Under the pieces are notes generated by a model that saw nothing but the letters and a program-made list of their open reading frames with translations, searched no databases and was not told the DNA's origin. A stretch of 47,268 bases of DNA from Tubiluchus corallicola (Eukaryota; Priapulida; Priapulimorpha; Priapulimorphida; Tubiluchidae). Both the position numbers and the translations under genes were made by a program. Where the stretch lies: assembly GCA_030141605.1 (NCBI GenBank), contig JAQGDQ010001323.1:1-47268 (forward strand), in the 5' to 3' direction. Positions 34,401-45,210 of the stretch are shown here, in pieces (the stretch's first letter is position 1; each line of letters begins with the position of its first letter).

Positions 34401-37400
34401 GCCTTCCGTAGTGAACGCGCTAAATAAGTACGTCTCAGTAAAATCACTACATCATTTGCTAATACAATCGCGTGGGGCAGGTTTGGTTTAGTGGTCCGAC
34501 AGCTTAAAGCAGGGGTGTGCCAACTGTGGCCCGCTGGCCATTTGCGGCCCGCCGAGAGATCTTGTGCGGCCCGCGAAGAGGTTTGTCAACGTAATGAAAG
34601 TGCGGCCCGCGAAGAGGTTTGTCAACGTAATGAAAGTGCGGCCCACGCGATCCAGCTGAAGTCTGCGCCAATATCGCAAAGATAGTGCGGGTAGTTTTTT
34701 CCTCTAGATCGGATGGCATTAACCCTTACAAGACCGTTGTCACTTAATGTCACCGTCGGACATGACAAAATATATGGTTTTTAATATAAATTTTAGTAAC
34801 TTCTGAAACAGTTTCTTGAGTGCAGTAGTGCCGTAGTAATGATATGTCAAACTGCATGTGGCCCACAGGAATTGCGGGAATGCTTAATGTGGCCTGGCTA
34901 GTCAGATAATTTGCACAACCCTGGCTTAAAGTGTATTTTATTTTTTATTGTCATGTTTTAGGGATGCTTGTTGTAAACGTGACTTGGAGAGGGAAGACTT
35001 ACGTCGGAACACTGTTAGACTGTACAAAACACGACTGGGCACCTCCGAGGTATTTTATTCAATATGATAACCTATGTGACAGTTTATTGTGCTAGTAGTA
35101 CTCTGAAGTGTTGCTACATTGTGTCTTTTTATAAATTTTCATTATTGTAAATTATTTTTTATCATCTGTGCTTAAAAAGAGCTCCATATTTTTAGGGCTG
35201 TGTTCCTGCATGCGTTGTTTATGTAAGTTTGTGATTTTTTAGCTGTGCTCGTGTGGATTTGTGTTTACGAAATAAGGTGTTATTATTATTACACAGACCA
35301 AGAAATATGAATTTATGTGACAAAGTTATGCAAGGTCACTGAGCATTTTGTTCTCGCTGTTTTAAGTCTGTTGAATTTTTTCTGTATAGCGTCGTCAGTT
35401 GGTTTAGCTTGCGCGTAAAATGAAAAGCCTTAAAATTAGTTGCAGTCTGTGAGTTAGCTATTTCAAATAGTTTTTACATGTATTTTAGAATTGTGTGTGT
35501 AATCGTCAATACCTAGCTGTTGTACATATTAAACTGTCGTGAGGTTATTACCAAGAGGGTAGTTAGACATTTGTACTAGGTTTCATAATTTTATGTGACT
35601 GCTTATTGCATAATATTTTGTACTTCACAGTCACACTATTGTGTGAGTGTCAGGCAGATAACTAAGAACACTGAGAACACTGACTGCTAAAAATGAGGGG
35701 CACATGTGCGCGTTATGCGCTAAATACAAGTCCAACAGTCTTTTAGATGTAATTTATGATTTTTTATTGTCCAAAATGTCCAATCATCGTCTCATCCCAA
35801 AATCACTATCACATCATGACATATTTAACTGACTGACTGACTGACTGACTGACTGACTGACTGTCTGACTGACTGACATATTATGTGCGACTCGACTTCG
35901 TTTTATCTGAAGCAAATAAAAAACATTTTCTGCTAATCCAATGTCAAAAGGATAATTAACTGCTATAATGAAAATTTTTAATAATATTCTGAAATATGAA
36001 GAAATCAAACTTACATCTTTGCCGCATCTTACTAACTTGCTAATGAGAACTCGACTGACAAAATTTTGTTATAAAGCGACAGGACGTACTGAACAAGAAT
36101 GACTTCTTTCCTATCCCGTCTGCAAAATGAGGCCAATGGCCTATTTCCTGTCGTACCTCACCTGTCTATCAACAGCCCAAATTTGCAAAAAACAAACACA
36201 AGGAGGCACCACGTGCTTATATCCAAAGCAGCGCATGTTATTTATCGGTCCAGATAAAGAATGCAACTTTTCAGCAAAAGAAAGTTAGTGTTGTAGTAGT
36301 TAAATGAACCCACGTGCCCAGCAGTGAAGTTCTGGGCTCTGACTACTGAATTGTAGCTCGTCAGCATCTGTGTTCACGTCACAATAGTTACCGTTATGCT
36401 TTAAGGGGAAGAAAGGGCATTTTTCTAAAGTATATCCGACAAAATTTCTGTACAAAGTTGCATAACTTAGCATTACGCTTGGCTACTTGAATGGCTTGTG
36501 TAGCTAGAAAAAAATTCTCATTTATTTAAAATGTTTGTGCTACTTGGTAATTTGTAACCTTCCCAATGTGAACCAATGCTGCTTGGTTACACTGATGTAA
36601 TGATGTAAACAAAGTGACGGCCCACCATCTAGTGGTCAGCTCGCAAAACAACGGACCAACGGAAGGGGTGAACATTCTCTACCAGAAAGCGAATTCGAAT
36701 CGAACCGAATTTGTGACTTTCGAATTCGAATTGAACCGAACTTCAGTGTTTCGAATTCGAATTGAGTATGAACGATTTTCGAACCACCAGTAAAAATTAG
36801 TCTTGCAAAGATCATGCATATCACTAGATTTTGTTCTGCAATAAAACGACTAGTAATTTCTTTAAAGTTCTGCGCAGAAATCACAGCTAAATTATGCTAA
36901 TTGCATGATGTTTCAATCGTTTTAGTGACCAGGAACATATGTGATTGAAGTGCTGAATTATTCGAATCTATAGTTTTGAATTCAAATCGAGTTTGAACTA
37001 AAAAAACTCGTTCGAATCGAATTCGAGCGTTCGATGCTCACCCCTAACCAACGGACTATGTCTGTAGTATGCGGGACTTTTTAGCGGCCCAGATTTTGTC
37101 CGATTCGTCTGATATCCGTAAAAGTGAAGTCTGGCATATGAGTGTATGTAGGTGATACAGCGTTTCAAGCAGAATTTTTTAGCTTTATGTAATTAAAATG
37201 AAATTATGAAATGTCGTGAAATTAAAGTGTTTTTGTGTACTTTAAATGACACAAGTGGGAAAAACAAATTATAGTTATTTGCTGTTGATTGAGCTGAATT
37301 GCTTAATAACTGCTACTTAGTTTGAGGCCATATTTAAAGTCCTTATACAGGGGTAATGACATAGTAGGTCTATAATTTCTATTATGTTTAAATGGCCATT

Positions 37401-40400
37401 AGGCTGTACTGTACATTGCGTATTTTTAAATAGTATAATGCAGGGGTGTGCAAATTGCGGCCCGCCGAGAGAATTTGTACGGCCCACGAAGAGATTTGTC
37501 AACCTAATGAAAGTGTGGCCCGGGCGAATAATTGAGTGTATCCAGCTGAAGTCCGTGCCACGATCCCAAAGATAGTGCGGGTAGTTTTTTCTACTAGATC
37601 GGATGCCATTAACCCTTACAAGATGGTTGTAGGTTAACGTCACTGTACTACACAGACTGTGTGATACACATTATTAATATGCATTGTAATGAAATTACCA
37701 CTATCTGTCCTGAAAGTAGAAATATATGGTTTGTAATATAAATTTTAATATCTTCTAAAATAGTTTCTTGAATGTAGTAGTAATGATGGTCGGATGCAAA
37801 AAAATCGTTATTAGGCCTTTCTGTACTTGGCTTCTTGATCAAACTGCCTGTGACCTGCAGGAATTGCTGTGGCCCGGCTAATCAGATAATTTGCACACCC
37901 CTGGTATAATGTTTTATGCTATATGAGCTGGGTGTTCTGTGTGCATGTAGATGAGTTGTCTCTGTAAGTCTGTGGTCTCTGTAAGATAGCCATGTAAGAA
38001 TAAGTAAATCAAATTACGATTTCATTATATTTATGCCTCGTTCATCCTTTTCAGGTTTTGTGATTCCCCCACCAGTGATATGGAGCAACGCACTCCAAAA
38101 GGTCGCGGAAAGCGGGGACGGCTGTCGATGAACTCCGGCAACGATTTGTCCAACTTTACAGAGACTCGCTCCGGCGGAGTTCACAGCAAGCTGCGTAACG
38201 GCGCGAAGGGCAGGAGAGGAACGGGAAGAGATAATCCACCGGCTAGTCCGGCCGTGTCGGATATAACTCCGCTCGGCAACAAGCGTAAGAACAAGGACAA
38301 TGAGCTTAGCGAGGACGCCAAGGTGTTCAAACGAAGTCGAAGTAACTCGCAGAGCACTACGCCCACGCTGTTTTCACAGGCGCCATCTACACCCGAACCC
38401 CCGCTGTCGCCGCAACTAATCGAATGTCCAGAGCCGAACTGCTGTAAGAAATATAAACACATAAACGGACTCCGTTATCACCAGTCTCATGCTCACAGGC
38501 CGAATAGCACAACCAAAATGGACGTAGACGCCGAAAGCAACGACGATTCTCGTGCAGCTAGCTCCGACGAAAGTCGGTCGGTGACGCCCGTTAGCAAAAC
38601 AATTGAGCAGTTCAGTTTGTTCAAAAAGCCAGTGGTTGGCGGTGTTGCGTCGCCCGGAACCGTCTCAACGACGGAAACTGCCAGTGACACGACTGCTGCC
38701 GAAATCGGCTGTGTGGCCGACGTTAGCGCTGCCGCATCGGAAGAAAAGCCACGTCTGGTCACTGAGACCGTTCCAGTAGTGACCGCCCCCGTTCACACGG
38801 CGGCTTTGCCAATGCCGGTCGTGACAACACTGCTGTCGGTAGTAACTTCGCACATGGCAACCGTAAGTGTGCAAACGTCGACGGACCAGTTTCAGCCGGT
38901 TGTGAGTATGAAGACGTCGGCTACTGTGACATCCGTCGCCGTGTCTAGACACACAGTTTCTGTTCCGATGGCTGCAACCCTGGGTAGTATAGCTATCGCT
39001 CCTACCCCCGTTCCTAGTCCAGCTATTAACACTGTATCCATAGATGCTTTGCCTTCTGTGACGAATAACTCGGCGGACGAAAAGAAGAAACGAACGGAGA
39101 AGCCTAAACCGAAACCCGCCCGCGGAATCGGCGTGAGCGAGTGGGTGAACTCGGCCATCAACACAACGTCCTGCGTGCAGTCGTACTCCGCACCGCTGTC
39201 GACGCCCGTAGTCGTCGGCTCCAACCAACCCGAACAAGGAAAAGCTGTGATTTCTGATTCTAGTGTTGGCGTCGCGAACGGTACTAGCGCGAAATTTGAG
39301 AAGAAGCAGAAACCTTCGAAAAAGAAAGAAAACGAGTCGGAAAGGTCGATGACGGATACTAGCAAGCCAAAGGGGGATGTGTTAACATCGGGGAAAGTGA
39401 TGTCCCCTCTCCATGTAAATACTGATAGTAATTTAGGTCAAACTGAGTGTGCCCTTAGTCCGGCTTATTCGGACATTTCGGACGCTAATGATTCAGCGAC
39501 GGCGATGGACGACGAAACATCGCGGGAGACGGAGAAAGACGCTACCCGCGTGCAGGAGCGGCAGTTACCAGCACCTCAGAGTCTACCAAATGCACACGTG
39601 TATCCGCAGTACTTTAGTCAAGCTCAGTCATTCGTCTTGCAACGAGGAAGCCCCAGCTCGCAGCCACCGTCGCGTGCCGCAGCTCCTCCCGAAATTAAGC
39701 CTTCCATTCCGCCTGACCGACCGAAAGACCACTTGGGATCAAAGAATGTCGAATCTGACGGCAAAAGGGTTAGATTAGACAACAGCCCGACTGCGGAACG
39801 GTTGCAGCGGGAACACGAATTCATGATGCACCAACATATGTTGCAGCAGCACCAGCAGCAACAGTTGCCATACAGCATGGCGTACGCATTTCCCTACCAA
39901 CAATACCAGTATGATCCTCATCAGATGCACCTGCTTCAGACGGATCCTAATTACCGGAAGCAATACGAGAGATTTATGAATGACCAGGAACGCATTCGAA
40001 GCGAACTTATGCAACAGCAAATGTTGAGTCAACAGTCTCAACATGGTTTAGCTCAACAACACAACTTGCAGCGATCTCAGCAACCGATCGGCTCACAAGG
40101 AAATGTGCCTCCGTCGCATCACCCTCCGACCTCATTATTCAGGCCCGTTGAGCACATAAAGCAGGAGCACAGGGAGGGCAGCAGTCGAAAGCCTTCGCCG
40201 TCTCTGCCTCCCCATGCCGTGCTGTCTTCTCCCAGCAATGTAAATGTGAAAAAACTGCCTTCGGAGAAAGAGCGTATTGAAATGGCGTTAAAGGAAAAGC
40301 AGAATGAAAACCGACTAATATTAAAAGAGAGCATAGAGCTGAAGTCGCAGATGGGAGAGGGCGCTCGTAAATACGATGGCTATGACCATCAGGCGAAGCC

Positions 40401-42756
40401 AGACGAATCTCGTCGACCCGCAGTCATTTCAGACGCAAGGGTACAAGAATCAAAACCCTCTGATCTTAGTTACCAGTCGAGTAGAACTAGCGGTTCCATA
40501 ACAAAAGTGTCTTCGACGGCGCTTTCAGCACCCGAGAAGAAAAAGCACGAATCGAAACCTTTGCCAAAGCTTGCTGATGATAAGCCAAAGATGTCCCCAA
40601 AGGTGCCAAATCGGGAGTTTGAGCATCCGCATAAGTCGGAAAAATCCCTTCATGATGGACGCGTGCCCCAAATTAAACAGGAGCCTGGTTCGTACCCGCC
40701 CGGCTCTGTTTATGCGCCGATGATGCACCCTCAGTATATGCCAGCCGGTCCTTATGGACCGATTCCATTCGACCCGAACCAACCGCGACTCTACCAGGGC
40801 ATATCTCCGGTCATGTATCCTCCAGGGGCGTACTTGGCACCGCAAGTGCCTTACCAGATGCCTCCAGAACAGCGGAAACTGGACAAGGGTTTGGTGTCGC
40901 CTAGTGGAGAGCCGCCTAAAGCGTTGGAGCTGTTGCAGCATCACGCATCTCAATATCAGCAGCAGCAACAGCAGCAGCTTCAGCAGCAACACAAGATACA
41001 CGAATTGGCTGTTCCGCAGGAGAAGAAATCTCCGGCACCGACTCCTACGTCTAGGCCCAGCAGCACGTCCGAAAAGAGTTCGGAAAAAGGAAGAGATTAC
41101 AGAGAATCTCCGCCTGCACAAAGGCATGTGCACACGCACCACCACACCCACGTGGGAGTTGGCTACCCCATTATTCCTCCAGGACAGTTTGAACCCTTTG
41201 TTGGTAAGTTTGATACACGTACTTAGCCATTTATATTTTCTATAGTAAAGCGTAACACCATTATAACGAACATGGTTTGTCATGTACACACCGGTAATGC
41301 GAAATCACAAAAAAGTGATCACGAAATCACAATCACTTTCGTTATTTTTGTAACTAGTATAACAGCTTTGAATACAGCGTACTTGGTTATTGCGTATTAT
41401 GGACTTTTTACTGGGCCCCATTGCCTCTATTACAATGCAATTGTAAGTTATTATGGAATTTTTACTGGGGCCCCTTTGCCTGCATTACAATGCAATTGTA
41501 AGTTATTATGGAGTTTTTACTGGGCCCCATTGCCTGCATTACAATGCAATTGTAAGTTATTATGGAATTTTTACTGGGGCCCCTTTGCCTGCATTACAAT
41601 GCAATTGTAAGTTATTATGGACCTTTTACTGGGCCCCGTTGCCTGCATTACAATGCAATTGTAAGTTATTATGGACCTTTTACTGGGCCCCTTTGCCTGC
41701 ATTACAATGCAATTGTAAGTTATTATGGAATTTTTACTGGGCCCCATTGCCTGCATTACAATGCAATTGTAAGTTATTATGGACTTTTTACTGGGCCCCA
41801 TTGCCTGCATTACAATGCAATTGTAAGTTATTATGGACTTTTTACTGGGCCTCATTGCCTGCATTACAATGCAATTGTAAGTTATTATGGACTTTTTACT
41901 GGGCCCCGTTGCCTGCATTACAATGCAATTGTAAGTTATTATGGAATTTTTACTGGGGCCCCATTGCCTGCATTACAATGCAATTGTAAGTTATTATGGA
42001 CCTTTTACTGGGCCTCATTGCCTGTATTACAATGCAATTGTAAGTTTTTACTGCATGCTTTACCTTTGCCCTTCCTAAATTAATTTACAGTTAAATTTAA
42101 CCCCCATCATTCTTGTTGCTGCAAAAAGTTGTTGGGCAAGCAGAATGTGGAGTTAATAACACGTTGTCTCAAATGGTCATCTTGTCATGTCGGTCAGTGG
42201 CTTGGCCCAGCTTTTTTACGTACGTACAGAGGCAGCTCGCTACTAAGATCATCTTTAAGTACCGTATATACTTATGTACAAGTCAAATTTTTGGGAGGCG
42301 ATTTTAAGGTGAAATTTTTGGGGTCGACTTATACTTACGATATGTTTTTTTCGGATCCTGGCCGCAATATGCTAGGGTTAAAGGCATTACAAACAATTAT
42401 GCGCGATGAAAGGCTTTGCTGGATCATCATGGATTGCATTGAGGGCCCTCAACATGAATACATATACACACACACGCACGCACGCACGCACACACACACA
42501 CACACACACACATACACACACATACATCAGGTAGGTATAATATACTCGGCCCGGGCACTTGCACGTGTCTTGCACACTAACACAGTAGGCTATTGACTTA
42601 TTACTCAGCCAGTGTATCTACGACTTCATATTTTTAAAATGAATTAAATGACCCGCGTGTTTTTTACTTGCAGGTCCAGCTGGTGTAATTCCCGTGAGTG
42701 CGGCCGGTACAGTAGTTCATCCGTATGGAGGCCCACTTGCGCCACCAAAATCATAG
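30564..42756 (+). CDS. ZNF609: ZNF608/ZNF609 (scribbler/brakeless) orthologue, five coding exons
   Basis: This is a nuclear transcriptional regulator family; mammalian ZNF609 associates with Integrator and cohesin-loader complexes, and fly brakeless is a co-repressor. Exons 30564-31415, 33802-33973, 34962-35049, 38055-41203 and 42674-42756 join in phase to 1447 residues (human ZNF609 about 1411). Conserved blocks in order: [19 protein letters not shown] (~43-61); [18 protein letters not shown] and [20 protein letters not shown] to [14 protein letters not shown] (~315-380); one C2H2 finger [20 protein letters not shown] (~494-519); SPAYSDISD; Gln-rich middle (~960-1030); [12 protein letters not shown] (~1324); a His-rich [11 protein letters not shown] tail. 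The ATG at 30564 has an in-frame TAG just upstream. Whether it is ZNF608 or ZNF609 is moot if the single-copy invertebrate gene is ancestral to both. Confidence 0.94.
31638..31987 (+). mobile_element. Possible solo LTR (Gypsy-like)
   Basis: It begins TGTTACGG, a common Gypsy LTR start, and ends CTATAACA, so the ends are TGTTA...TAACA. Inside are TATAAAAG at 31787 and AATAAA at 31920, the promoter and poly(A) order of an LTR. No matching target duplication or flanking internal region was found. It lies in the ZNF609-like intron 1. Confidence 0.45.
32566..32629 (-). mobile_element. TTAA-MITE terminal fragment
   Basis: Reverse complement of 1793-1860: ATTGGGTCCGGTTTAA at its end matches AAACCGGACCCAAT. 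A further TTAAAGGAAGACAGGATGAT at 31464 may be the opposite end of the same insertion. Confidence 0.5.
32983..33321 (+). pseudogene. LINE ORF2 C-terminal fragment with Cys/His motif
   Basis: The 112-residue frame has [20 protein letters not shown], the C-x-C-G...H-x3-HC motif near the C-terminus of many non-LTR retrotransposon polymerases, followed by R and a helical tail to the stop. It is 5'-truncated, with an AATAAATTATC tail near 33700. It sits in ZNF609-like intron 1. Confidence 0.7.
33399..33620. repeat. 74-bp tandem repeat, three copies
   Basis: Unit starts at 33411, 33485 and 33559 (GTAATCTTCTAGTAAAACTT and onward). It lies in the apparent 3' UTR of the LINE fragment, which suggests the repeat belongs to that LINE. 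Confidence 0.88.
33802..33973 (+). CDS. ZNF609: ZNF609-like coding exon 2
   Basis: The acceptor is CAATGTTGCAG and the donor is GTAAAG at 33974. It encodes the start of the conserved core, [19 protein letters not shown] then HETDTG, nearly identical to the vertebrate proteins. It ends in phase 1. Confidence 0.94.
33990..34200. repeat. Dispersed repeat related to 36440-36600
   Basis: Both stretches contain CACGCTTG/TACGCTTG, TATGTAGCTAGAAAA / TGTGTAGCTAGAAAA, and CCTTCCCAGTGTG / CCTTCCCAATGTG in the same order. Diverged, with no clear ends. Confidence 0.55.
34510..34923. mobile_element. hAT MITE with 8-bp TSD, copy 1
   Basis: Ends CAGGGGTGTGCCAACT and TTTGCACAACCCTG are inverted. The target duplication GCTTAAAG is perfect on both sides (34502-34509, 34924-34931). 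The body has GCGGCCCGCC-rich segments, including a 45-bp direct duplication near 34570-34640. No transposase. It lies 38 bp before ZNF609-like exon 3. Confidence 0.92.
34962..35049 (+). CDS. ZNF609: ZNF609-like coding exon 3
   Basis: The acceptor is TCATGTTTTAG and the donor is GTATTT at 35050. It encodes [20 protein letters not shown] and TKHDWAPP, the most conserved block of the family. It ends in phase 2 and is completed as Arg by the next exon. Confidence 0.94.
35823..35878. repeat. (ACTG)n microsatellite
   Basis: About 13 tetranucleotide units with one ACTGTCTG interruption, in ZNF609-like intron 3. Confidence 0.92.
36594..37145. mobile_element. Older element split by a hAT MITE
   Basis: Positions 36594-36654 (AGTGGTCAGCTCGCAAAACA) and 37055-37140 (GTAGTATGCGGGACTTTTTA) form one continuous match to 4668-4821 when the 384-bp insertion is removed. 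This dates the hAT insertion after this element. Confidence 0.75.
36663..37046 (+). mobile_element. hAT-like MITE with 8-bp TSD and TTCGAAT-rich ends
   Basis: Ends AAGGGGTGAACATT and GATGCTCACCCCTA are inverted. The duplication ACCAACGG is perfect on both sides (36655-36662, 37047-37054). Sub-termini are full of GAATTCGAATTG-type palindromes. A diverged relative is at 16165-16518 and a short end fragment near 30465. Confidence 0.88.
37441..37903. mobile_element. hAT MITE with 8-bp TSD, copy 2
   Basis: Same family as 34510-34923. Ends CAGGGGTGTGCAAATTGCGG and AATTTGCACACCCCTG are inverted, flanked by perfect GTATAATG duplications (37433-37440, 37904-37911). It is located about 150 bp before ZNF609-like exon 4. 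Confidence 0.93.
38055..41203 (+). CDS. ZNF609: ZNF609-like coding exon 4, 3.1 kb
   Basis: The acceptor is ATCCTTTTCAG and the donor is GTAAGT at 41204. It starts by completing Arg, then FCDSPTSD, and encodes the C2H2 finger, SPAYSDISD, Gln-rich and Pro-rich regions, two IKQE motifs and [12 protein letters not shown]. One very large exon here also fits the vertebrate gene. GC content and codon use are clearly higher than in the flanks. Intron retention would stop after GKFDTRT. Confidence 0.95.
41394..42044. repeat. 54-bp minisatellite, ~12 copies, ZNF609-like intron 4
   Basis: The unit is AAGTTATTATGGACTTTTTA followed by CTGGGCCCCATTGCCTGCAT and TACAATGCAATTGT. Some units have an extra G or ATTTTT for CTTTTT. 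Each contains TTACAATGCAATTGTAA (inverted arms TTACAA/TTGTAA) and a GTAAGT. Open frames on both strands come from the period. Confidence 0.95.
42465..42532. repeat. (CA)n microsatellite
   Basis: A CA/CG/TACA-interrupted dinucleotide run in the last ZNF609-like intron, about 140 bp before the terminal exon. Confidence 0.92.
42674..42756 (+). CDS. ZNF609: ZNF609-like terminal coding exon
   Basis: The acceptor is TTTTTACTTGCAG. It encodes [20 protein letters not shown] and PLAPPKS, then TAG. Position, length and Pro-rich end resemble the vertebrate C-terminus (LYPPPRR type). Phase 1 fits exon 4. Confidence 0.85.
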
Positions 42757-42876
42757 TTTCAGTATTGCCAGGTATTGTAGTTCATACGTATGGAAGCCCG
42801 CTTGTGTCCCCAAAATATTAGGTTCAAAGTCGTACTTTACAGTTGCGTAAGACGCTGTTTAGAGCTCTGGTTATTG

Positions 42877-43530
42877 TTAAATGTGAGCTTGCATAGCAAA
42901 ATCGTCCATAAGTCGGCAATTAAGCTTTTCTAATTATTCACATACCCCGAATCTCCATTTCACAAGGATCATTTTGATACCAAGTTCATCGCTCTATGTT
43001 ATTTCTAAGCTGAGATAATCCACATTGAAGTTGAGGTGCAGGCTACACACTGAAAAACATCATCTTGAGAAAATCGCTGTTAAAGTTAGCCATTGTTTTT
43101 TTGTCACGCCTCTGCAAAACGCGTAGCAATCGTACGAAAGTGCGATTGCTATGGACTTTGCAAGAGTTCGTTGTAGTTATGTTTAAATCCAGTAGATGGT
43201 TCTTCCTGACGAAGATTTCAGCTTGTCGACAGAGAAAACCCGAAGAAAATTGTCTGCTTCCTCGAGCTACAATCGGAGTTTAAAAATAGGAGTTTCTTAC
43301 AATTGCAGTACTAGTTTCTTGGCAGAAGAGTGGGCATGGGGTTATAAAATTAAATTTTAATAATTGGACAATTGGATGCTAGAATGTGAAGGTCCAATAT
43401 ATTTGCGTTGGTTTAAACAAAATACGAAAAATTGGCAATTGACCAAATTTGTGAGTCACGCTACTTTGAAGCGTCATAGCTTAGTTTTTGCTATGCCGAC
43501 TTATGTAAGGTTTTGGTTTGCAAGCACGCA
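42877..43530 (+). mobile_element. MITE family A, near-complete copy in the 3' UTR
   Basis: The left end is TTAAATGTG at 42877, then TGCATAGCAAAATCGTCCAT. The right end is the inverse, with 26 of 29 matching positions between the arms. It matches 6056-6726 throughout and is non-coding. Confidence 0.8.
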
Positions 43531-43806
43531 AATGTAGTGTAAGTTCACCGTGTATATAAATCTGGCAGATAAGTCAAAATTTGTTTTGCAAGTTTTCTGA
43601 CGAGGTGTACGACATGCCAAAGTGTGCCTGTTATCAGTTAAGATTCCTCAGTTTTCCATTATAGTGTTTTTGCTGTTTTTTTGTTTTGTTTTTGTTTTTG
43701 TTTTTTATTGTTCACCCAGCAATGCAATGAAACGATGTTGTGAGAATTCTGAAAATTGCAAAAGCACGTCTATTATCTTGACAGACATTAAGCACGCGTA
43801 GACAGT

Positions 43807-43960
43807 GTATATATATATATATATGTTTATGTATATATATATATACATATATATGTATATGTTTGTATATGTATATATGCATAGGTATATGTGTGTGTGT
43901 GTGTGTGTAGTGTGTGTATGCGTGTGTGCATGTGTGTGCATGCATGTGTGTGTATGCATA
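43807..43960. repeat. (TA)n and (TG)n microsatellites
   Basis: A TATATA/TATG run followed by GTGTGT repeats. The short open frames on both strands here are artefacts. Confidence 0.92.
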
Positions 43961-44065
43961 TTTGTATTTGTGCTATTGTATACATGAAATAAATAGTTTG
44001 TACTGAGACTATTTTGTTTTCCACAATGTAGGAGGAAAAATGTAGGTCTGTAGCGAATTCACAAG

Positions 44066-44356
44066 ATGTGTGTGATTTGTCCATTGGGGAAACAATGCAG
44101 CGATTGTTATTAGTCTTTCGGATTCTGGGTGTCATTGTTCTAAGGCATTGTCTACAGTCACTATGTGTGTGATTTGTGCATATGGCAAACAATGCAGCGA
44201 TTGTTATTAGTCTTTCGGATTCTGGGTGTCATTGTTCTAAGGCATTGTCTACAGTCACTATGTGTGTGATTTGTGCATATGGAAAACAATGCAGCGATTG
44301 TTATTAGTCTTTCTGATTCGGGGTTTCATTGTTCTAAGACATTGTCTACAGTCACA
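44066..44356. repeat. 98-bp direct repeat, three copies
   Basis: The block from TGTGTGTGATTTGT through AAGGCATTGTCTACAGTCAC occurs three times (starts near 44068, 44162 and 44260). The first two are nearly identical downstream of their first ~20 bases. It lies within the probable ZNF609-like 3' UTR. Confidence 0.93.
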
Positions 44357-45210
44357 GCTTAGCATAACAATGTTTCATTTTCCAGAGGTGCTTTAGAGTA
44401 TTTTCCCTTCTTTCATTGTTTAGCATTGTCTGCATGTGTGCATATGATAGTGCTGCATTGTTTTTTGTTTTCAAACTGTATAGACCTGTTCAATACTTTG
44501 TGTTTTTAAGGCATTTGATGTGTCGTATCACAATTGTGTATTAATCATTGTATCATAAAGCGCGTTTACCATGTATAATTCTGTACATAGGAAAATAAGA
44601 ATTAGTGTTATTTTAGCAACCCTGTAAATAATTTGACAATCAAGGAGTATTTCTGTAATTGTGTTTATTCGTTTGTTAGGTATGTCATTTACAAAACTTG
44701 TGTTGTAGTTTTGCTTGTGGGTAAAATACTCGCTTTAATCGCATGCCTTTTTTAGGATTACTCTCTTCTAGGTTGCTCTTTCTGCTCGTAAGCAGATTCT
44801 TTCGATCATGGGCCTTTTTAGTTGAAAAAAATTATGCGGTTATTAATTTGTGAAGAGAATTATCCTTAATTTCACTTTTTCTTATCATAGACCCTGTCTC
44901 TTAATATTTTGTTAACCTAGTTTCTGCTTTAAAGTCCTGCTGTTTGATTCTTTTACGTTCTTTTTGTGAGAAATGGTGACTTCGTCAATTGTACATAATG
45001 TGAGACTGAATCAAGATATTGTTTTCGGTTGAAATTTTGTTAATAAAGTTTCACTGTGTAGCGTGTATCTAGCCTGTTGTTTACGTTTGGTTTATAGTTT
45101 GTAATCACTGTATTAGTGTATATTATACTGCTTAAGTATTGGAATAAATAGTCAACACATATTGTTTGTAAACTTTCTGTTCTGGGTTTTTCTGTCCAAG
45201 TTTTCATCTA

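Larger units (their letters stand above)
42757..45170 (+). terminator. 3' UTR of the ZNF609-like gene with AATAAA signals
   Basis: AATAAA occurs at 43988-43993, 45042-45047 and 45143-45148. The last is followed by a TTGTTTGTAAACTTTCTGTT stretch that could serve as the downstream element. The UTR would contain a MITE, TA/TG microsatellites and a 98-bp triplicate. Which signal is used cannot be told. Confidence 0.5.

Noticed and set aside
38181-41289. Minus-strand and alternate-frame ORFs over ZNF609-like exon 4
   Set aside because: Shadows of the large conserved exon; composition mirrors its sense strand.
41272-42083. Overlapping plus and minus ORFs of 110-180 residues
   Set aside because: They read the 54-bp minisatellite in different frames.
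43705-44192. His/Thr- and Tyr/Ile-rich ORFs
   Set aside because: They are translations of TG and TA dinucleotide repeats.
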